Shown piece by piece: positions 26,046 to 35,240 of a stretch of 64,000 nucleotides of DNA; positions within the stretch are counted from its first letter, which is position 1; each line of letters starts with the position of its first letter. The stretch covers positions 5,208,001-5,272,000 of the forward strand of contig NC_016109.1 in assembly GCF_000269985.1 (NCBI RefSeq), given 5' to 3'. The DNA comes from Kitasatospora setae KM-6054 (GTDB lineage Bacteria; Actinomycetota; Actinomycetes; Streptomycetales; Streptomycetaceae). The notes beneath the pieces are model-generated. The model was not told the DNA's origin. It did not search any database and saw only the letters and a program-made list of their open reading frames with translations. The position numbers and the translations under genes were made by a program.

Positions 26046-26495
26046 TCAACGGCGGTCCAGCAGACCGTCGTTGAACCTGGCCAGCAGCGCGCAGAACAGC
26101 GCCCGCTCCCGGGCCGTCCAGCCCGCCGTCAGCTCGCCGATCAACTCCCGCCGCCGGCGGCGCACCCGGGCCAGCCGCCCGGCCCCCAGCGGGGTCAGCG
26201 CCAGCCGCACCGCCCGCCGGTCCGCCGGGTAGGGCAGCCGGGCCACCAGCCGCTCCCGCAGCAGCGGCGCGGCCTGCCTGGTCACCGTCGAGGAGTCCAC
26301 CCCGAGCGCCGCCGCCAGCGTCTTCACGTTCGCCGGGCCGTCGGCGGCGAGCTGCTCCAGCAGCAGGAACGCGGCCCGGTCGAGCTCCCCCGCCACACTG
26401 ATCCGGCGCGCGAACACCGCGACCTGGTAGGGGAGTTGGCTCTCGGCACGGAGGTCGTCGGGATCGGCGGGCAGGTCCGGCACAGGCTGGCTCAT
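26046..26495 (-). CDS. MarR-family transcriptional regulator
   Basis: The 149-aa protein has the MarR winged helix-turn-helix, with NVKTLAAALGVDSSTVTRQAA as recognition helices and RLPYPADRRAVRLALTPLGAG as the wing. It probably acts as a dimer that binds DNA and small phenolic or similar ligands. The ATG at 26495 lies 92 bp from the divergent threonine dehydratase start, so it may regulate that gene or itself. Confidence 0.88.
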   Translation of the reverse strand: MSQPVPDLPADPDDLRAESQLPYQVAVFARRISVAGELDRAAFLLLEQLAADGPANVKTLAAALGVDSSTVTRQAAPLLRERLVARLPYPADRRAVRLALTPLGAGRLARVRRRRRELIGELTAGWTARERALFCALLARFNDGLLDRR

Positions 26496-26574
26496 CGCGG
26501 CTCACGTGGGGGTGCGGGCGACTCGTGACCAGCAGCGTACGCGTGCCGGGCGCACACCGGAACCACCCGCGTCC

Positions 26575-26580
26575 TAGGCT
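26575..26580 (+). promoter_or_regulatory. TAGGCT -10 box, leaderless start
   Basis: TAGGCT stands six bases (GCCGCC) before the ATG at 26587, with no ribosome binding site. Confidence 0.6.
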
Positions 26581-26586
26581 GCCGCC

Positions 26587-27798
26587 ATGCACAGTTGGCC
26601 GATCACCCTGGACGACGTCCGGGGCGCGCAGAAGATGCTGTCCGGGGTGGCCCGGGTCACCCCCATGCAGACCAGCCGCCACCTCTCCGGAGTGGCCGGC
26701 ACGCCGGTCCACCTCAAGTGCGAGAACCTGCAGCGCACCGGCTCGTTCAAGCTGCGCGGCGCGTACGTGCGGATCGCCGGCCTCTCGCCGGTCGAGCGGG
26801 CCGCCGGGGTGGTCGCCGCCAGCGCCGGCAACCACGCGCAGGGCGTGGCGCTGGCCGCCGCGCTGCTGGGGGTGCGCTCCACCGTCTTCATGCCGCTCGC
26901 CGCGCCGCTGCCGAAGGTCGCCGCCACCCGCGAGTACGGCGCCGAGGTCAAGCTGCACGGCGCCAACGTCGACCAGGCGCTGCGGGCCGCCCACGAGTAC
27001 GCCGAGCTGACCGGCGCCGCGTTCATCCACCCCTTCGATCACCACGACGTGATCACCGGTCAGGCGACGCTCGGCCTGGAGATCCTGGAGCAGTGCCCCG
27101 AGGTGCGCACCGTGCTGGTCGGCACCGGTGGCGGCGGGCTGCTGGCGGGCGTGGCGATCGCGGTCAAGGCGCTGCGCCCGGACGTCCGGGTGATCGGGGT
27201 GCAGGCGGCCGCGGCCGCCGCGTACCCGCTGTCGCTGGCGGCGGGGCGCCCGGTCTCGCTGGAACGGTTCGCCACCATGGCGGACGGCATCATGGTCGGC
27301 CGCCCCGGCGACCTCCCGTTCGAGGTGGTCAACTCGCTGGCGGACGGCGTGCTGACGGTCTCCGAGGACGCGCTCTCCCGGGCCCTGCTGGTCGGCCTGG
27401 AGCGGCTCAAGCTGGTGGTGGAGCCCGCCGGGGCGGCGCCGATCGCCGCGCTGATGGCCGAGCCCGGCCGGTTCGAGGGCCCGGTGGTGGCGGTGCTCTC
27501 CGGCGGCAACATCGACCCGCAGCTGATGCAGCGGGTGCTGCGGCACGGCCTGGCCGCGGCGGGCCGCTACCTGTCGCTGCGGGTGCGGCTGTTCGACCGG
27601 CCGGGCGCGCTGGCCGACCTGCTGGGCGTGCTGGGCCGGGTGGACGCCAACGTGCTGGACGTCGCGCACGTCCGGATCGACCCGCAGCTGGGCCTGACCG
27701 AGGTCGAGGTGGACCTGCACCTGGAGACCAAGGGCCCGGAGCACTGCGCGCTGGTGATCGGCGAGCTGCGCGAGGCCGGGTACGTGGTCAGCCGCTGA
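26587..27798 (+). CDS. ilvA: Threonine dehydratase with ACT domain
   Basis: The 403-aa PLP enzyme deaminates threonine to 2-oxobutyrate. PLP Lys55 lies in RTGSFKLRGAY, SAGNHAQGVALA contacts the substrate carboxylate and GTGGGGLLAG binds the PLP phosphate. A C-terminal ACT-like domain (about 325-403, LRVRLFDRPGALADLLGVLG) suggests allosteric control. It is the short type, which can be biosynthetic or catabolic. The AUG is probably leaderless. The divergent MarR gene is the nearest possible regulator. Confidence 0.92.
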   Translation: MHSWPITLDDVRGAQKMLSGVARVTPMQTSRHLSGVAGTPVHLKCENLQRTGSFKLRGAYVRIAGLSPVERAAGVVAASAGNHAQGVALAAALLGVRSTVFMPLAAPLPKVAATREYGAEVKLHGANVDQALRAAHEYAELTGAAFIHPFDHHDVITGQATLGLEILEQCPEVRTVLVGTGGGGLLAGVAIAVKALRPDVRVIGVQAAAAAAYPLSLAAGRPVSLERFATMADGIMVGRPGDLPFEVVNSLADGVLTVSEDALSRALLVGLERLKLVVEPAGAAPIAALMAEPGRFEGPVVAVLSGGNIDPQLMQRVLRHGLAAAGRYLSLRVRLFDRPGALADLLGVLGRVDANVLDVAHVRIDPQLGLTEVEVDLHLETKGPEHCALVIGELREAGYVVSR

Positions 27799-27864
27799 GC
27801 GGCCCGGCCCGGGCGGGATTGTCGGTGCCGGGTGGCAGGCTGTGATCGGGCTCACCTACGAGGC

Positions 27865-27910
27865 TTGACGCGATATATCGCGAGTGGAAGCATCTTGCGA
27901 TGTATCGCGA
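27865..27910 (+). promoter_or_regulatory. Two palindromic operators in the ABC exporter promoter
   Basis: CGCGATATATCGCG (27869-27882) is a perfect palindrome and GCGATGTATCGC (27897-27908) is a near copy 27 bp away centre to centre. TTGACG at 27865-27870 overlaps the first and could be the -35 box. AT-rich centres with CGCG arms are typical of PadR- or TetR-type sites, but no such regulator is encoded next to them. Confidence 0.7.
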
Positions 27911-27991
27911 GCTTCGCCTTCGGCGAGCCCGGGTAACAAATCGGATGATCCCCACCCAAAACCGACTCGCATCAGGAGATGAGGCAGCCCC

Positions 27992-29011
27992 ATGGCGGCA
28001 GCCATCGAAGCCGAGAACCTGGTCAAGACGTTCGGCGACGTCCGCGCGCTGGACGGCGTGAGCCTCGACGTCCCCGAGGGCACCGTGCTCGGGCTGCTCG
28101 GCCCCAACGGCGCGGGCAAGACCACCACCGTCCGCGTCCTGACCACCCTGCTCCAGCCGGACTCCGGCCGGGCCACCGTGGCCGGCGTCGACGTCCTCAA
28201 GCACCCGAACAAGGTGCGCAGCCTGATCGGCCTGTCCGGCCAGTACGCCGCCGTCGACGAGTACCTCACCGGCCGCGAGAACCTGCAGATGGTCGGCGAG
28301 CTCTACCAGATGAGCGCCCGGGACGCGAAGAAGCGGGCGCTGGAGCTGCTGGAGTGGTTCAACCTCTCCGAGGCCATGGACCGCACCGCCAAGACCTACT
28401 CCGGCGGCATGCGCCGCCGGCTCGACCTGGCCGCCGCGCTGGTCGTCCGGCCCCCGGTGATGTTCCTCGACGAACCCACCACCGGCCTCGACCCGCGCAA
28501 CCGGCTCGCCCTCTGGGAGGTCATCGAGACCCTGGTCGAGCAGGGCACCACCCTGCTGCTCACCACCCAGTACCTGGAGGAGGCCGACCGCCTCGCCCAC
28601 GACATCGCGGTGGTCGACCACGGCAAGGTGATCGCCCGCGGCACCGCCGACGAGCTGAAGAGCCAGATCGGCGGCGAGCGGATCGAGGTCGTCGTCCGGG
28701 CCGCCGACCTCGTCCCCGAGGCGCTCGCCGCGCTCACCCCGTACGCCAAGGGCGACCCGGCGGTCGAGAAGAACACCCGCCGGATCACCGTCCCGATCAG
28801 CGGCGGCGCCCGCGTCCTCGCCGACGTCATCCGCGAACTGGACGCCCGCTCCATCGAGATCGACGACATCGGCCTGCGCCGCCCCACCCTCGACGACGTC
28901 TTCCTCTCGCTCACCGGCCACGCCACCGAGGACGGCGCGGCCGACGAGGACGAGGACGGCGCGCCGGCCAAGGCCGGGAAGGGCCGCCGCGGCCAGGGGA
29001 AGGACGCCTGA
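27992..29011 (+). CDS. ABC transporter ATPase, DrrA type
   Basis: The 339-aa ATPase has Walker A LLGPNGAGKTTT, signature YSGGMRRRLDLA, Walker B VMFLDEPTTGLDP and the C-terminal extension typical of daunorubicin-resistance (DrrA) exporters. It energises the permease encoded two bases downstream. Drug or lipid export is the usual role. The start ATG at 27992 follows GGAGATGAGGCAGCCCC. Transcription is likely controlled through the two palindromes upstream. Confidence 0.93.
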   Translation: MAAAIEAENLVKTFGDVRALDGVSLDVPEGTVLGLLGPNGAGKTTTVRVLTTLLQPDSGRATVAGVDVLKHPNKVRSLIGLSGQYAAVDEYLTGRENLQMVGELYQMSARDAKKRALELLEWFNLSEAMDRTAKTYSGGMRRRLDLAAALVVRPPVMFLDEPTTGLDPRNRLALWEVIETLVEQGTTLLLTTQYLEEADRLAHDIAVVDHGKVIARGTADELKSQIGGERIEVVVRAADLVPEALAALTPYAKGDPAVEKNTRRITVPISGGARVLADVIRELDARSIEIDDIGLRRPTLDDVFLSLTGHATEDGAADEDEDGAPAKAGKGRRGQGKDA

Positions 29012-29012
29012 G

Positions 29013-29873
29013 ATGACACTCTCCGACACCCGGGGCGCCATCGGCGGCGCCCCCGTCACCCCGCGGCGCGGCGTCGCCGCCACCGCGCACGACTCCTGGG
29101 TAGTGGCAAAGCGCAACCTGCGGCGGATGACCAGGATCCCCGAGATCGTGGTCTTCGGGCTCATGCAGCCGGTCATGTTCGTGCTGCTGTTCTCGTACGT
29201 CATGGGCGGCGCGATCGCGATCCCCGGCGCCCCGCCCAGCCACCAGACGTACATCGAGTACCTGATGGCCGGCATCTTCGCCCAGACCGTCACCTTCGCG
29301 GTGGCCGGCGCCTCGGCCGGCATCGCGGAGGACATGACCAAGGGCCTGGTCGACCGGTTCCGCTCGCTGCCGATGGCCCGCGCCGCCGTGCTCACCGGCC
29401 GCACCCTGGCCGACCTGGTGCAGACCGCGTTCACCGTGGTCGTGCTGGCCCTGGTCGCGCTGCTGGTCGGCTGGCGGATCCACAACGGCGTGCTGGACGC
29501 GCTCGCCGCGTTCGGCCTGCTGTTGCTGCTCGGCTACGCCTTCTCCTGGATCGGCGCGCTGATCGGCCTGTCGGTGCGCAGCCCCGAGGCGGCCACCTCG
29601 GCCGGGCTGATCTGGCTGTTCCCGCTGACCTTCGTCTCCAACGCGTTCGTGCCGGTCGACTCGATGCCGGACTGGCTCCAGCCGGTCGCCTACTGGAACC
29701 CGTTCTCCGCCACCGTGCAGGCCTGCCGCAGCCTGTTCGGCAACCAGCTCGGCCCGGTGCCGGACTCCTGGCCGATGCAGCACGCCGTGCCGGTGTCGAT
29801 CGCCTGGTCGCTGGTCATCCTGGCGGTGTTCTCCTGGCTGTCGGTGCGCAAGTACCGCCGCGCGGCCGGCTGA
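29013..29873 (+). CDS. ABC-2 type permease, DrrB type
   Basis: The 286-aa protein has about six transmembrane helices, with ARAAVLTGRTLADLVQ and FPLTFVSNAFVPVDSMPDWL matching the ABC-2 signature of drug efflux permeases. It begins one base after the ATPase stop (TGAGATG), so the genes are an operon. Together they form a two-component exporter of a substrate that cannot be read from the sequence. Confidence 0.93.
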   Translation: MTLSDTRGAIGGAPVTPRRGVAATAHDSWVVAKRNLRRMTRIPEIVVFGLMQPVMFVLLFSYVMGGAIAIPGAPPSHQTYIEYLMAGIFAQTVTFAVAGASAGIAEDMTKGLVDRFRSLPMARAAVLTGRTLADLVQTAFTVVVLALVALLVGWRIHNGVLDALAAFGLLLLLGYAFSWIGALIGLSVRSPEAATSAGLIWLFPLTFVSNAFVPVDSMPDWLQPVAYWNPFSATVQACRSLFGNQLGPVPDSWPMQHAVPVSIAWSLVILAVFSWLSVRKYRRAAG

Positions 29874-29907
29874 GCGCCCGCGCTCGCACCCGCGCCCGCG
29901 ACACGCA

Positions 29908-29944
29908 CGACGGCCGCTCCCCCCACCCGGGGGAGCGGCCGTCG
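29908..29944. terminator. Strong bidirectional hairpin
   Basis: CGACGGCCGCTCCCC pairs with GGGGAGCGGCCGTCG around a 7-nt loop, between the permease and the convergent greA gene. Confidence 0.85.
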
Positions 29945-30005
29945 TCGTACGTCCGCGGCGGCCGGACCGGACGCGGTGCCCGGACCGGCTGTCGGGTCGG
30001 CCGGG

Positions 30006-30503
30006 TCAGCCGGAGAACGGCTTGGCTTCGGTGATCTTCACGCGCGCCTTCTTGCCGTTCGGCAGCTCGTACTGGGCGTCCTCGCCCACCGACTTGCCGA
30101 TGATGGCCCGGCCCAGCGGCGACTGCGGGGAGTACACGTCGATGTCGCCGTCGGTGACCTCGCGGGAGGCCAGCAGGAACTCCATGGTGTCGTCCTCGTC
30201 GCCGTCGAAGGCGACCTTCACCAGCATGCCGGGGGCCACCACGCCGGAGTCGGCCGGAGCCTCGCCGACCTTCGCCCGCTCCAGCAGCTGGGACAGCTGG
30301 CGGATCCGCGCCTCGGTCTTGCCCTGCTCGTCCTTGGCCGCGTGGTAGCCGGCGTTCTCCTTGAGGTCGCCCTCCTCGCGCGCGGCCTCGATCTTCTTCG
30401 CGATCTCGATGCGCCAGGGCCCGGTCAGGTGGTCGAACTCGGCCTTCAGCTTGTTGTAGTGGTCCTGAGTGAGCCAGGTCACGTCATCGTTGGTCTGGGT
30501 CAC
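30006..30503 (-). CDS. greA: Transcription elongation factor GreA
   Basis: The 165-aa factor rescues backtracked RNA polymerase by stimulating transcript cleavage. It has an N-terminal antiparallel coiled coil with REEGDLKENAGYHAAKDEQG at the tip (acidic residues that reach the active centre). A C-terminal FKBP-like domain contains YSPQSPLGRAIIGKSVGED. The GTG at 30503 gives VTQTNDDVTWLTQDHYNKL. Length and sequence match actinobacterial GreA. Confidence 0.96.
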   Translation of the reverse strand: MTQTNDDVTWLTQDHYNKLKAEFDHLTGPWRIEIAKKIEAAREEGDLKENAGYHAAKDEQGKTEARIRQLSQLLERAKVGEAPADSGVVAPGMLVKVAFDGDEDDTMEFLLASREVTDGDIDVYSPQSPLGRAIIGKSVGEDAQYELPNGKKARVKITEAKPFSG

Positions 30504-30780
30504 AGGGTGCTCCTCGCGTCGGTGCTGGCTCCGCCCCGGGGGTGGAACGGCGGCGGTGGGTCGATTTCCTGGGCAGATGCAAAGCAACGCCCGCTCCCGA
30601 GCCGGGCGGCGCGGAAGGGGCGAAACCACGAGCCTAACAAGTTCCGGGCGCGGACGGGAGGTCTGCGGGCCGCCGGGGGCGCTCCCCGGCCGGGGACCCA
30701 CCGAAAGGGTGAGCGAGGCGGCGCGGGCGGGTGCCACTTCCGGTCGACGGCGGGCGCGGCCGCTCGGCGGCGGGCGCCAC

Positions 30781-30850
30781 GTCCGGACGGTGGGGGCGGG
30801 CGTCACGTCCCGGCGGCGGGTGTCACGTCCCGGCGGCGGGTGTCACTTCT
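30781..30850. repeat. Tandem ~20-bp repeats next to the DUF4307 stop
   Basis: CGTCACGTCCCGGCGGCGGG (30801-30820) and TGTCACGTCCCGGCGGCGGG (30821-30840) are consecutive, and a diverged copy starts at 30841 inside the last codons of the DUF4307 gene. Weaker copies reach back to about 30725. It looks like slippage expansion of the 3' end of the gene. Confidence 0.75.
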
Positions 30851-31280
30851 CGTCGGGGGTGCAGCCGAGCAGTTCCGCGGTGGTGCCGCGGGCGGTGGTC
30901 CGCAGCGTGACCACCTCGACGTAGCTGTCGCCCGCGGCCGGCACCGGGAAGTCCGACTGGCCGACCACCGAGCCGTCCGCGCCCTGCGAGCGCACCGTGC
31001 ACACCCCCGAGACGCCGTCGCCCTTGCGCACCGAGAGCTGCAGCTGCAGCTCGGAGTCGGAGACCGCCTGGAAGGTCGGCACCGTACCGTTCAGCTTGGT
31101 CTCCCGCACCAGGTACGAGCCGCCGAGCCAGGCGACCAGCCCCAGGAACAGCACCCCGCAGACCACGGCGGCCACCCGCAGCTTGCGGTCGGCGGCCCGG
31201 TCGTCGTCCCGGCTGTAGCGGCCGGCCGGCGGTGCGGCGGGCGGCGCGGTGCGGGTCCCGGGCGTAGGGCTGTGGTCCAT
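30843..31280 (-). CDS. DUF4307-family membrane protein
   Basis: The 145-aa protein has a Pro/Ala-rich N-terminus, one transmembrane helix (VAAVVCGVLFLGLVAWLGG) and an extracytoplasmic beta-rich domain with two Cys (GVCTVRSQG and LLGCTPDEK) that may form a disulfide. This fits DUF4307, a small conserved actinobacterial family. It diverges from mca with a shared 158-bp region, and this neighbourhood (greA, DUF4307, mca) is frequently conserved in actinomycetes. The ATG at 31280 is used. Confidence 0.85.
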   Translation of the reverse strand: MDHSPTPGTRTAPPAAPPAGRYSRDDDRAADRKLRVAAVVCGVLFLGLVAWLGGSYLVRETKLNGTVPTFQAVSDSELQLQLSVRKGDGVSGVCTVRSQGADGSVVGQSDFPVPAAGDSYVEVVTLRTTARGTTAELLGCTPDEK

Positions 31281-31438
31281 GGCGGAGGTCGGTCCTTTCG
31301 CGGAGGGGCGTTCGTCCTTCGGTGGGAATGGACAGGCCCTCCAGTCCGTCACTATAGGAGGGGCACGTCCGCGCCGGAGGCGGCGGGGGGAGCCGGCCAG
31401 ACGAACCGGACATACCTGTACCTGAAGGGGACCAGGCG

Positions 31439-32308
31439 TTGAGCGAGCAGTTGCGTTTGATGGCGGTGCACGCGCACCCGGACGACGAGTCCAGCAAGGG
31501 CGCCGCCACCATGGCGATGTACGTGGCCCAGGGCGTGGAGGTCCTGGTCGCCACCTGCACCGGGGGCGAGCGGGGTTCGATCCTCAACCCCAAGCTGCAG
31601 GGCGACCCCTGGGTCGAGGAGAACATCCACGAGGTCCGCCGCAAGGAGATGGACGCCGCCCGGGAGATCCTCGGCGTCCGGCAGTCCTGGCTCGGCTACG
31701 TCGACTCGGGCCTCCCGGAGGGCGACCCGCTGCCGCCGCTGCCCGAGGGCTGCTTCGCCCTGGAGGAGGTCGAGGTCGCGGCCGGCGCCCTGGTCAAGCT
31801 GATCCGCGAGTTCCGCCCGCACGTGATCACCACGTACGACGAGAACGGCGGCTACCCGCACCCCGACCACATCATGACCCACAAGATCACCATGGCCGCG
31901 TTCGAGGCGGCCGGCGACCCCGCGGCCTACCCCGAGGCGGGCGAGCCCTGGCAGCCGTCCAAGCTGTACTACAACCACGGCTTCCCGATGGGCCGGATCC
32001 GCGCCCTGCACGCCTACCTCAGCGAGAACGGGCACGACTCCCCGTACGGCGAGTGGATCGAGGGCTGGGAGAAGTCCGGCCGCGCCGAGCGGGAGATCAC
32101 CACCCGGGTCGAGTGCGCCGACTACTTCGAGATCCGGGACAAGGCGCTGATCGCGCACGCCACCCAGATCGATCCCGACGGGCCCTGGTTCCGCGTCCCG
32201 CTCGCCATCCAGCGCGAGGTCTGGCCCACCGAGGACTACGAGCTCGCCAAGTCCCTGGTCGACACCGACCTCCCCGAGACCGACCTGTTCGCCGGCCTCC
32301 GCAAGTAA
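31439..32308 (+). CDS. mca: Mycothiol S-conjugate amidase
   Basis: The 289-aa zinc amidase has the metal motif AHPDDE at about residues 12-17, the second ligand block GGYPHPDHIMTH and the family segment CTGGERGSILNP. Mca splits mycothiol conjugates of toxins and antibiotics into a mercapturic acid, which is exported, and glucosaminyl-inositol. It is specific to mycothiol-making actinobacteria. The TTG at 31439 gives the standard N-terminus just before the motif. The homologous deacetylase MshB is excluded only by the overall resemblance to Mca. Confidence 0.93.
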   Translation: MSEQLRLMAVHAHPDDESSKGAATMAMYVAQGVEVLVATCTGGERGSILNPKLQGDPWVEENIHEVRRKEMDAAREILGVRQSWLGYVDSGLPEGDPLPPLPEGCFALEEVEVAAGALVKLIREFRPHVITTYDENGGYPHPDHIMTHKITMAAFEAAGDPAAYPEAGEPWQPSKLYYNHGFPMGRIRALHAYLSENGHDSPYGEWIEGWEKSGRAEREITTRVECADYFEIRDKALIAHATQIDPDGPWFRVPLAIQREVWPTEDYELAKSLVDTDLPETDLFAGLRK

Positions 32309-32397
32309 CCCCCGCCCGGGCGGGCGCGGCACCCCGCCGCGCCCGCCCGGCACCCCCCGGTGCCCCGGCCGGCTTAAGGCCGGGTCACCATGGATGA

Positions 32398-32589
32398 ATG
32401 AGCACCCCCGTGAACCCCGTCCAGCTCGCCAACGCCCTGGCCCTCGACGAGGCCAAGGTCACCCCCGGCCTCCTCGGCTTCGTGGTCTTCGCCGCCCTCG
32501 GCGTCGCCACCTGGTTCCTGCTGAAGTCGATGAACGCCCGCTTCAAGAAGATCGACTTCGCCGAGCAGCCGGACCCCAAGGACGACTGA
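32398..32589 (+). CDS. Small single-span membrane protein
   Basis: The 63-aa protein has one transmembrane helix (GLLGFVVFAALGVATWFLL) and a basic then acidic tail (NARFKKIDFAEQPDPKDD). Small proteins of this kind sit directly downstream of mca in many streptomycetes. The function is unknown; the position suggests joint expression with mca. Confidence 0.85.
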   Translation: MSTPVNPVQLANALALDEAKVTPGLLGFVVFAALGVATWFLLKSMNARFKKIDFAEQPDPKDD

Positions 32590-32655
32590 CCGCGTCCGGG
32601 CGCCCTAGGTGCTCGTACGGGTGCGGGGCTGTCGGCTGTCGGTGGGCGGCGGGTG

Positions 32656-33957
32656 TCAGCGGGCGCGCAGCGGCGGGCGGGGGCAGCCGGTCGGTGCGGC
32701 GGCCGCCCGGTCCTCCGGGGCGGGGGCGACGGTGAGGGTGCCGTCCGGGAGCGCGCGGACCGAGCGGACGCCCGGCAGCAGGTTCAGCAGGACGCACGGG
32801 GTGCCGATCAGGGCCGCGGCGGCCAGCAGGGTGGTGCGGGTGCCGAACAGCTCGGTGGCCGGGCCGGCCACCGCGTAGCCGGCGGGCATCGCGAGCAGCG
32901 AGATCATCCAGTCCAGCGAACTGACCCGGGCCAGCAGCTCCCTGGGGAAGAGCTGCTGCTGGACGGTCGCCAGCACCTCGTTGACCAGCGCCGTCATCAC
33001 GAAGGCCAGCGCCACGCCCGCCGCGATCGCGGCGACCGGCGCGGTGAAGGCCAGCAGCGCCAGCGGGACGGCGCCGAACAGCGCGGTCGCGTTGGTGGCC
33101 ACCAGCGGGCGGCGCGGACGGAAGCGCAGCGCCACCAGCCCGCCGACGATCGAACCCACCGCGCCGGTGACCAGCACCGTGCTCCAGGCGGCGGCCCCGC
33201 CGCGGCCCTGCTGCAGCACCACCGGGCCCAGCACGAAGAAGAACGCGATCGCGAAGTTCCACACGCCCCAGCCGATCAGGTTCGCCAGGTACCAGCGGCG
33301 CCGCGCCACCACCGTCCAGCCCTCGCGCAGCTCCGCGAAGAACCGCCGCCGCTGCGGCGGCTCGGCCGGCCGGGCCAGCCGCATCCGGGCCAGCAGCACG
33401 AAACTCAGCAGGAAACTCGCCGCGTTGAACAGGATCGCGGCCCCCGGGCCGGTCACCTCCAGCAGCACCGCGGCGAGCGCCGGACCGAGCACCTTGGTGC
33501 TGCTGTCGGTCAGCCCGAGCAGCGCGTTGGCCGACTGCAGGTCCTCCGCCCCGACCAGCTCCGGCACGACGGCCCGGGAGGCCGGCGTGAAGAACGCGAA
33601 GGCCATCCCGGCCACCGTGTAGGTGACCCCGAACTGCCAGACCGCCGTCTGCCCCAGCAGCACCATCGCGGCCAGCAACCCGTAGCAGACCGCCTGCGCG
33701 CCGTCCGTCACCAGCAGCACCAGCTTGCGGGACAGCCGGTCCGCCCAGACCCCGCCCACCGGCAGCATCACCACCTGCCCGACCGCCTGGCAGGTCAGCA
33801 CGGCCCCCACGTCCAGCACGCTGCCGCCCGTGCCCAGGACGGCGAACACCACCGTCACCGGCATCAGGGCGTTGCCCACCGCGGAGATGCTGCGGGCCGT
33901 CCACAGCAGGCGGTAGGGGCGCTCTCGCAGGACGCTCAACGACTTCGGCAGGAACAC
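32656..33957 (-). CDS. MFS transporter
   Basis: The 433-aa protein has about 12 transmembrane helices and the MFS cytoplasmic-loop motif WADRLSRKLVLLVTD. It resembles the enterobactin-exporter/macrolide-efflux branch (SLSVLRERPYRLLWTARSISAVG at the N-terminus). It probably exports a drug or siderophore-like compound. The GTG at 33957 is preferred because GAGGAAGG lies upstream and the extension contains Cys-rich nonsense. It is co-directional with the GlxA-type regulator gene upstream, which may control it. Confidence 0.88.
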   Translation of the reverse strand: MFLPKSLSVLRERPYRLLWTARSISAVGNALMPVTVVFAVLGTGGSVLDVGAVLTCQAVGQVVMLPVGGVWADRLSRKLVLLVTDGAQAVCYGLLAAMVLLGQTAVWQFGVTYTVAGMAFAFFTPASRAVVPELVGAEDLQSANALLGLTDSSTKVLGPALAAVLLEVTGPGAAILFNAASFLLSFVLLARMRLARPAEPPQRRRFFAELREGWTVVARRRWYLANLIGWGVWNFAIAFFFVLGPVVLQQGRGGAAAWSTVLVTGAVGSIVGGLVALRFRPRRPLVATNATALFGAVPLALLAFTAPVAAIAAGVALAFVMTALVNEVLATVQQQLFPRELLARVSSLDWMISLLAMPAGYAVAGPATELFGTRTTLLAAAALIGTPCVLLNLLPGVRSVRALPDGTLTVAPAPEDRAAAAPTGCPRPPLRAR

Positions 33958-34101
33958 GGTCCGGGCCTTCCTCTTCTGGGGGCACGCGTGTGCGCACGCG
34001 TACGGGCAGCAGGGCACGGCCGATCGGCCGACGGGCGCCGGCTCCTCGGTGCGGTGGGTGAACGGGGGCCTGTGGTCAGGCGGTTCGGGTTCCGGGGGCG
34101 G

Positions 34102-35079
34102 TCAGGCACCGGCCCGGAAGCGTCGGCGGTAGGCGGCGGGCGTCGTGCCGGCCCGCTTGCGCAGCGCGCGGTGCAGGGTCTCCACCGAGCCGAGTCCGCA
34201 GTCGGCGGCGACCTGCTCCAGCGACCGGTCGGTGCTCTCCAGCAGGCGGCGGGCCGCCTCCACCCGGGCGGCCTCCACGTAGGCGCCCGGGGTCGTCCCG
34301 GTCTCCTGGCGGAAGACCCGGGCGAAGTGGCGTTCGCTCAGGCACATCCGGGCCGCCAGCGCGGGGGTCGACAGGTCGCCGTCCAGGTGGTCGACGATGA
34401 ACACCCGCAGCTCGTCGACGCCCTGGCGGGCCGCGGGCGGATGGCTCAGCGGGACGGAGACCTGGCTCTGGCCGCTCGGCCGCCGCAGGTACACCACCAA
34501 CTGCCGGGCGACCGCCTGCGCGACCCGGTCACCCAGGTCCTCGGCGACCAGCGCCAGCGCCAGGTCGATGCCGGAGCTGATCCCGGCGCCGGTCCACACG
34601 TCCCCGCAGCGGACGAAGATCGGATCCGGGTCGACGGTCACCTCGGGATGCCCGGCCGCCAGCCCCGCCGCCGCCGACCAGTGCGTCGTCGCGGTCCGGC
34701 CGTCCAGCAGCCCGGCCGCCGCCAACAGGTGCGCGCCGGCACACACCGCCACCACCCGCCGGGCCCGCGCCGCGACCGCCGCGACCCACGCCACCACGTC
34801 CCCGTCCACCCGCGCGGCCTCCCCGCCGGGCCCCGCCACGACCGCCCCCGGCACCAGCAGCGTGTCCACCGCCCCGCCCACCTCGTCGAACGCCAGGTCC
34901 GCCACCAGCCGCACCCCCGCCGCCGTGACCACCTCCCCCCGCGCCCGCCCCGCCAACTCCACCCGGTACCCGCCCCCGCCCTCCCGCCCGGCCAACGCGA
35001 ACACCTCGGCGGGGCCGGTCACATCGAGCAGGTCGACACCGGGGAAGACCGCGATCACGACGCGGCGGATACTGGACAT
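34102..35079 (-). CDS. GlxA-type AraC regulator with DJ-1/PfpI domain
   Basis: The 325-aa regulator has an N-terminal DJ-1/PfpI amidase-like domain with AVCAGAHLLAAAGLLDGR (nucleophile-elbow Cys) and TTHWSAAAGLA. A C-terminal AraC double helix-turn-helix follows (LSTPALAARMCLSERHFARV and SLEQVAADCGLGSVETLHRA). The Cys of the elbow is retained. Ligand and targets are unknown; the MFS gene lies downstream. A second regulator of the same type lies at 48061-49023. Confidence 0.93.
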   Translation of the reverse strand: MSSIRRVVIAVFPGVDLLDVTGPAEVFALAGREGGGGYRVELAGRARGEVVTAAGVRLVADLAFDEVGGAVDTLLVPGAVVAGPGGEAARVDGDVVAWVAAVAARARRVVAVCAGAHLLAAAGLLDGRTATTHWSAAAGLAAGHPEVTVDPDPIFVRCGDVWTGAGISSGIDLALALVAEDLGDRVAQAVARQLVVYLRRPSGQSQVSVPLSHPPAARQGVDELRVFIVDHLDGDLSTPALAARMCLSERHFARVFRQETGTTPGAYVEAARVEAARRLLESTDRSLEQVAADCGLGSVETLHRALRKRAGTTPAAYRRRFRAGA

Positions 35080-35240
35080 GCCCCCATCCTCAGCCGCCCC
35101 GCCGGACGGGACAATGACGGGCTGCTGTCACATCCGGACACGGCGTCCGGCCCGGCGTCCGGCCCGGCGGCACACGTCCTGGGAAGCGACACCTGCCCGG
35201 GCCGGCACGTCCCGGACGCGGTCACGCACCAGCGCGTCGC

